15,358 nucleotides of DNA from Bacillota bacterium (GTDB lineage Bacteria; Bacillota; Clostridia; Christensenellales; UMGS416), in assembly GCA_023422005.1 (NCBI GenBank), contig JAEZSC010000098.1, positions 1-15,358 on the forward strand, in the 5' to 3' direction. Within the stretch, counting starts at the first letter, position 1. Every line of letters starts with the position of its first letter. Positions 14,558-15,358 of the stretch are shown in pieces. Below the pieces are notes generated by a model. That model was not told the DNA's origin. It ran no database searches and saw nothing but the letters and a program-made list of their open reading frames with translations. A program made the translations under genes and the position numbers.

Positions 14558-14563
14558 TATACT
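14558..14563 (+). promoter_or_regulatory. -10 box of the recA promoter
   Basis: TATACT at 14558-14563 is preceded directly by TGTG. No good -35 is seen at 16-18 bases. The surrounding 12 bases (14556-14567) are identical to those before the 7075 gene. The start of recA is 53 bases downstream. Confidence 0.6.
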
Positions 14564-14616
14564 AAAATTAACTACATGAAGCACGGATGAACGCGCCGAA
14601 GCGGGAGGACAAAAGC

Positions 14617-15358
14617 ATGACGACCACAGACAAAGCAAAGGCACTGGAACTGGCCCTGGGCCAGATCGAAAAACGCTTCGGCAAGGGCTCCATCATGAAG
14701 CTCGGCGACACCAACACGCTGGACGTAGAAGTCATCCCCACGGGGTGCCTGGCGCTGGATGTGGCGTTGGGCATCGGCGGCATTCCCCGGGGGCGCATCA
14801 TAGAGGTCTTCGGGCCGGAATCTTCCGGTAAGACCACGATCACGCTGCACATGATCGCCGAGACACAGAAGCGCGGCGGCATGGCCGCCTTTATAGACGC
14901 CGAACACGCGTTGGACCCGATCTATGCCCGCAACTTGGGCGTTGATGTGGACAACCTGTATGTCTCCCAGCCGGATACCGGCGAGCAGGCGCTGGAGATC
15001 GCCGACGCATTGATCCGCAGCAATGCCATCGACATCATCGTGGTGGACTCGGTGGCGGCGTTGGTGCCCCGGGCGGAAATCGACGGCGAGATGGGTGATT
15101 CCCATGTGGGCCTGCAAGCCCGCCTGATGGCCCAGGCGCTGCGCAAGCTGGCCGGCGCCATCAGCAAGTCCAGCACCGTGATGGTCTTCACCAACCAGCT
15201 GCGCGAGAAGGTCGGCATCATGTTCGGCAATCCGGAAACCACACCCGGTGGTCGAGCGTTGAAATTTTACGCCTCCGTCCGCCTGGACGTGCGCCGTTCT
15301 GAGACGCTCAAGAAGGGCGATGAGATGATCGGCAACCGCACCAAGATCAAGGTCGTCA
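14617..15358 (+). CDS. recA: RecA recombinase, 3' end cut off by the window edge
   Basis: RecA coats single-stranded DNA, drives strand exchange and triggers LexA self-cleavage. The first 247 codons are present and open to the window end; a full RecA is about 340-360 residues. Motifs are intact: GPESSGKT (66-73, Walker A), DAEHALDP (94-101) with the catalytic Glu96, IIVVDS (140-145, Walker B), DSHVGLQARLM (161-171) and FTNQLREKVGIMFGNPETTPGGRALKFYAS starting at 191, which includes loop L2. No intein interrupts the visible part. A strong GGGAGGA site (14603-14609) lies just before the ATG. The position after cinA is standard for Firmicutes, and a LexA-box-like site and a promoter occupy the 99-base gap. 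Confidence 0.97.
   Translation, partial: MTTTDKAKALELALGQIEKRFGKGSIMKLGDTNTLDVEVIPTGCLALDVALGIGGIPRGRIIEVFGPESSGKTTITLHMIAETQKRGGMAAFIDAEHALDPIYARNLGVDVDNLYVSQPDTGEQALEIADALIRSNAIDIIVVDSVAALVPRAEIDGEMGDSHVGLQARLMAQALRKLAGAISKSSTVMVFTNQLREKVGIMFGNPETTPGGRALKFYASVRLDVRRSETLKKGDEMIGNRTKIKVV

Noticed and set aside
14617..15358. Intein or frameshift in recA
   Set aside because: The frame is open and all motifs are contiguous up to the window edge; the missing end is due to the window only.

Overview
The window is a GC-rich chromosomal segment, most likely from a spore-forming-lineage member of the Clostridia. Three things point there: a GerM-type spore germination/sporulation lipoprotein; the order gerM-rph-rdgB-yfcE, which matches the Bacillus subtilis gerM-rph-ysnA-ysnB block; and the order ftsK/spoIIIE-rimO-pgsA-cinA-recA, which is common in Clostridia. 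The genus cannot be fixed from this sequence. Most of the window is ordinary core genome. I did not find a defence island, prophage, CRISPR array, transposase or other clearly new multi-gene system.

Layout. (1) 1-3078: the 3' part of gerM (lipoprotein cysteine visible at 6-8) ending in a strong terminator, then a 373-base non-coding, hairpin-rich interval with a sigma-A-like promoter, then the tightly coupled rph, rdgB and yfcE genes (8- and 4-base overlaps). (2) 3112-7707: a more accessory stretch. It holds a cytoplasmic GH2 beta-galactosidase-type glycosidase, a 466-base convergent intergenic region packed with hairpins and dispersed repeats, a URO-D-superfamily protein on the minus strand, and a membrane-anchored protein of unknown function with a Thr/Pro-rich tail. 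(3) 7712-15358: dusB, ftsK/spoIIIE, rimO, pgsA, cinA and the first 247 codons of recA, all on the plus strand.

How the genes work together. rph trims RNA 3' ends, rdgB cleans the nucleotide pool and yfcE is a small metallophosphatase. dusB modifies tRNA, ftsK pumps DNA at septation or sporulation, rimO methylthiolates ribosomal protein S12, pgsA makes phosphatidylglycerophosphate, cinA recycles nicotinamide nucleotide by-products and recA does recombination and the SOS response. The GH2 enzyme appears added to the end of the rph operon.

Most worth a second look: a modular repeat present twice (5615-5678 and 13121-13233), with 43 of 45 identical bases at its left end, a conserved right-end hairpin, and an extra two-hairpin cassette of about 49 bases in the second copy only. 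Next are the structured interval before rph, which carries a second copy of the gerM terminator arm, a possible Shine-Dalgarno-masking hairpin before cinA, and a LexA-box-like site before recA.
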